From Pseudomonadota bacterium (GTDB lineage: Bacteria; Pseudomonadota; Alphaproteobacteria; Rhodospirillales; Magnetospirillaceae): a DNA stretch of 28,590 bases. Of this stretch, positions 27,878-28,590 are shown in pieces. The notes below the pieces were generated by a model, which saw only the letters and a program-made list of their open reading frames with translations, was not told the origin of the DNA and ran no database searches. The translations under genes and the position numbers were made by a program. The first letter of the stretch is position 1. The number at the start of each line of letters is the position of its first letter. The stretch spans positions 1-28,590 of the forward strand of contig JAFAAW010000129.1 in assembly GCA_023426365.1 (NCBI GenBank), written 5' to 3'.

Positions 27878-28417
27878 ATGAGCACCATCATGGCCGACTG
27901 GCGGGCGAAGAAGGCCCAGGAGGACGAGGAGCTGCACCAGCGCCTGCGTTCCGCCGTGCTCGAGCGCCGGGTGGAAATCTACACCGATCAGCGCATGCTG
28001 GATTTCCAGGGGTCGCCCGTCCACAACGGCTGGGACCATCTGGCCCCCTTGCTGGGGCTGATGTGTCTGGCGCTGGCCATCCTGCTGGCCACCGGCGTCG
28101 CCATCGGCATCGTCGCCATGACCCTGGGCGCGCTGGGCCACCTGCTGGCGATCAAGCATTTCATCGCCTGGCGCATCCGGGCGCGCGCCAAGGCCTATAT
28201 GCTGGAAAGCGCGGCCCATCTGAACCACCTGTGGCAGTTGGGCGGCATCGCCATCGTCATCCTCAACAGCAGCGAGCCGCCCTGTGTGGCGCCGCGCGGC
28301 GACTGGCGCAAATTCGTGCGGCGCAATCTCGCGGCCGAGGGCCAGCCGGCCCCCGCCCCCGCCGATGCCGATGCCGTCTCCGGCGCAGCCCCGGACCAGG
28401 AAATCCTGCCGCCATGA
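27878..28417 (+). CDS. Two-TM membrane protein of unknown function
   Basis: A 179-residue protein I do not recognise. A charged, helical N-terminal region (residues 1-50) precedes two adjacent hydrophobic helices at about 55-74 and 76-95. A basic segment (WRIRARAKAYM) and a Pro/Ala/Asp-rich C-terminal tail follow. GGAGG lies 5 nt before the ATG. It overlaps the downstream Smr-domain gene by 4 nt (ATGA) and lies 42 bp after mltA. Confidence 0.8.
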   Translation: MSTIMADWRAKKAQEDEELHQRLRSAVLERRVEIYTDQRMLDFQGSPVHNGWDHLAPLLGLMCLALAILLATGVAIGIVAMTLGALGHLLAIKHFIAWRIRARAKAYMLESAAHLNHLWQLGGIAIVILNSSEPPCVAPRGDWRKFVRRNLAAEGQPAPAPADADAVSGAAPDQEILPP

Positions 28418-28590
28418 GCGGCCGCGGACGCCGGCGCACCCTGAGCCCCGACGAGGTGCGGGTATGGCGGGCGGTGGCCGGCAGCGTCACCCCCATGCCC
28501 GGCCGAGCCCTGCCCGAGGACGAGGAAGCGCCGCCGGACCCGGCGCCCTCCCCCTCGCCGCCGCCGCGTCCGCTGCCGCCGCCCTTGACC
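28414..28590 (+). CDS. Smr/MutS-family protein (5' part only)
   Basis: Only the first 59 codons are in the window. The N-terminus RGRRRTLSPDEVRVWRAVAG followed by SVTPMPGR and a long Pro/Glu/Asp-rich linker is typical of alphaproteobacterial stand-alone Smr-domain proteins, which commonly follow mltA. The nuclease-like Smr domain itself would lie beyond the right edge, so the assignment rests on the N-terminus and context. Confidence 0.65.
   Translation, partial: MSGRGRRRTLSPDEVRVWRAVAGSVTPMPGRALPEDEEAPPDPAPSPSPPPRPLPPPLT

Noticed and set aside
1..28590. CRISPR arrays, insertion sequences, prophage or rRNA genes
   Set aside because: No regularly spaced direct repeats, transposase or integrase frames, or rRNA-like sequence were seen; gene content is core chromosomal.

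Overview
The window is a high-GC chromosomal segment from an alphaproteobacterium. Gene content and order fit the Rhodospirillales (Magnetospirillum/Phaeospirillum-like): mnmE-mnmG-rsmG-parA-parB, then rho-hemJ-hemH-hemE, then a PPDK-regulator/maf/aroE/coaE/dnaQ run, then secB-fxsA-timA-mltA-Smr. This is the classic neighbourhood of an alphaproteobacterial replication origin. I assign the organism from gene order and protein style only, with no database search.

Layout. 1-85 is the start of a PII (GlnK/GlnZ-type) gene read leftward. 396-1646 is a UbiH/Coq6-type flavin hydroxylase, convergent with a compact minus-strand operon (4011-1765: CnoX-like thioredoxin, Lon N-domain protein, Trm112-like protein, DUF971 protein). 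4219-4293 is tRNA-Gly(GCC) with its own promoter and terminator. Just after it, 4346-4479 has a well-formed promoter, an anti-Shine-Dalgarno motif between small hairpins and an intrinsic terminator: a candidate unannotated sRNA or attenuating leader ahead of a small coiled-coil gene. 4963-12461 is mostly minus-strand: YchJ, a small membrane protein, parB, parA, rsmG, mnmG, mnmE, a 2Fe-2S thioredoxin-like protein and a DUF6489-type protein. 12560-16674 is plus-strand: YyaL-type protein, Ogt-type methyltransferase, quinone oxidoreductase, and a small two-TM protein whose promoter -10 box sits exactly inside a 7+7 bp inverted repeat. 16759-20781 is minus-strand rho and the haem genes hemJ, hemH, hemE.

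20782-21190 is the probable oriC: a gene-free 409 bp stretch between hemE and the PPDK regulatory gene, with one perfect and two near-perfect DnaA boxes, several degenerate boxes, an AT-richer patch and five GANTC (CcrM-type) sites. Genes point away from it on both sides, as expected for bidirectional replication. Four parS sites (14-bp core palindrome GTTTCACGTGAAAC) lie to its left: at the rsmG start, between rsmG and mnmG, at the mnmG start, and inside hemJ only about 2.6 kb from oriC. ParA and ParB are encoded between these sites and the left edge, so the window holds a complete parABS partition locus plus the origin.

21191-24763 is an overlapping plus-strand run (ppsR-maf-aroE-coaE-dnaQ) ending in a strong terminator. 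SecB and FxsA are then on the minus strand, and TimA/Tim44, MltA, a two-TM protein and the start of an Smr-domain gene are on the plus strand up to the right edge. No CRISPR array, insertion sequence, prophage or rRNA was seen. The most notable non-textbook signals are the anti-SD sRNA/attenuator candidate, the operator-like repeat over the 16060 promoter, the paired DnaA-like repeat inside rsmG, and the rho promoter located in the loop of a long inverted repeat.
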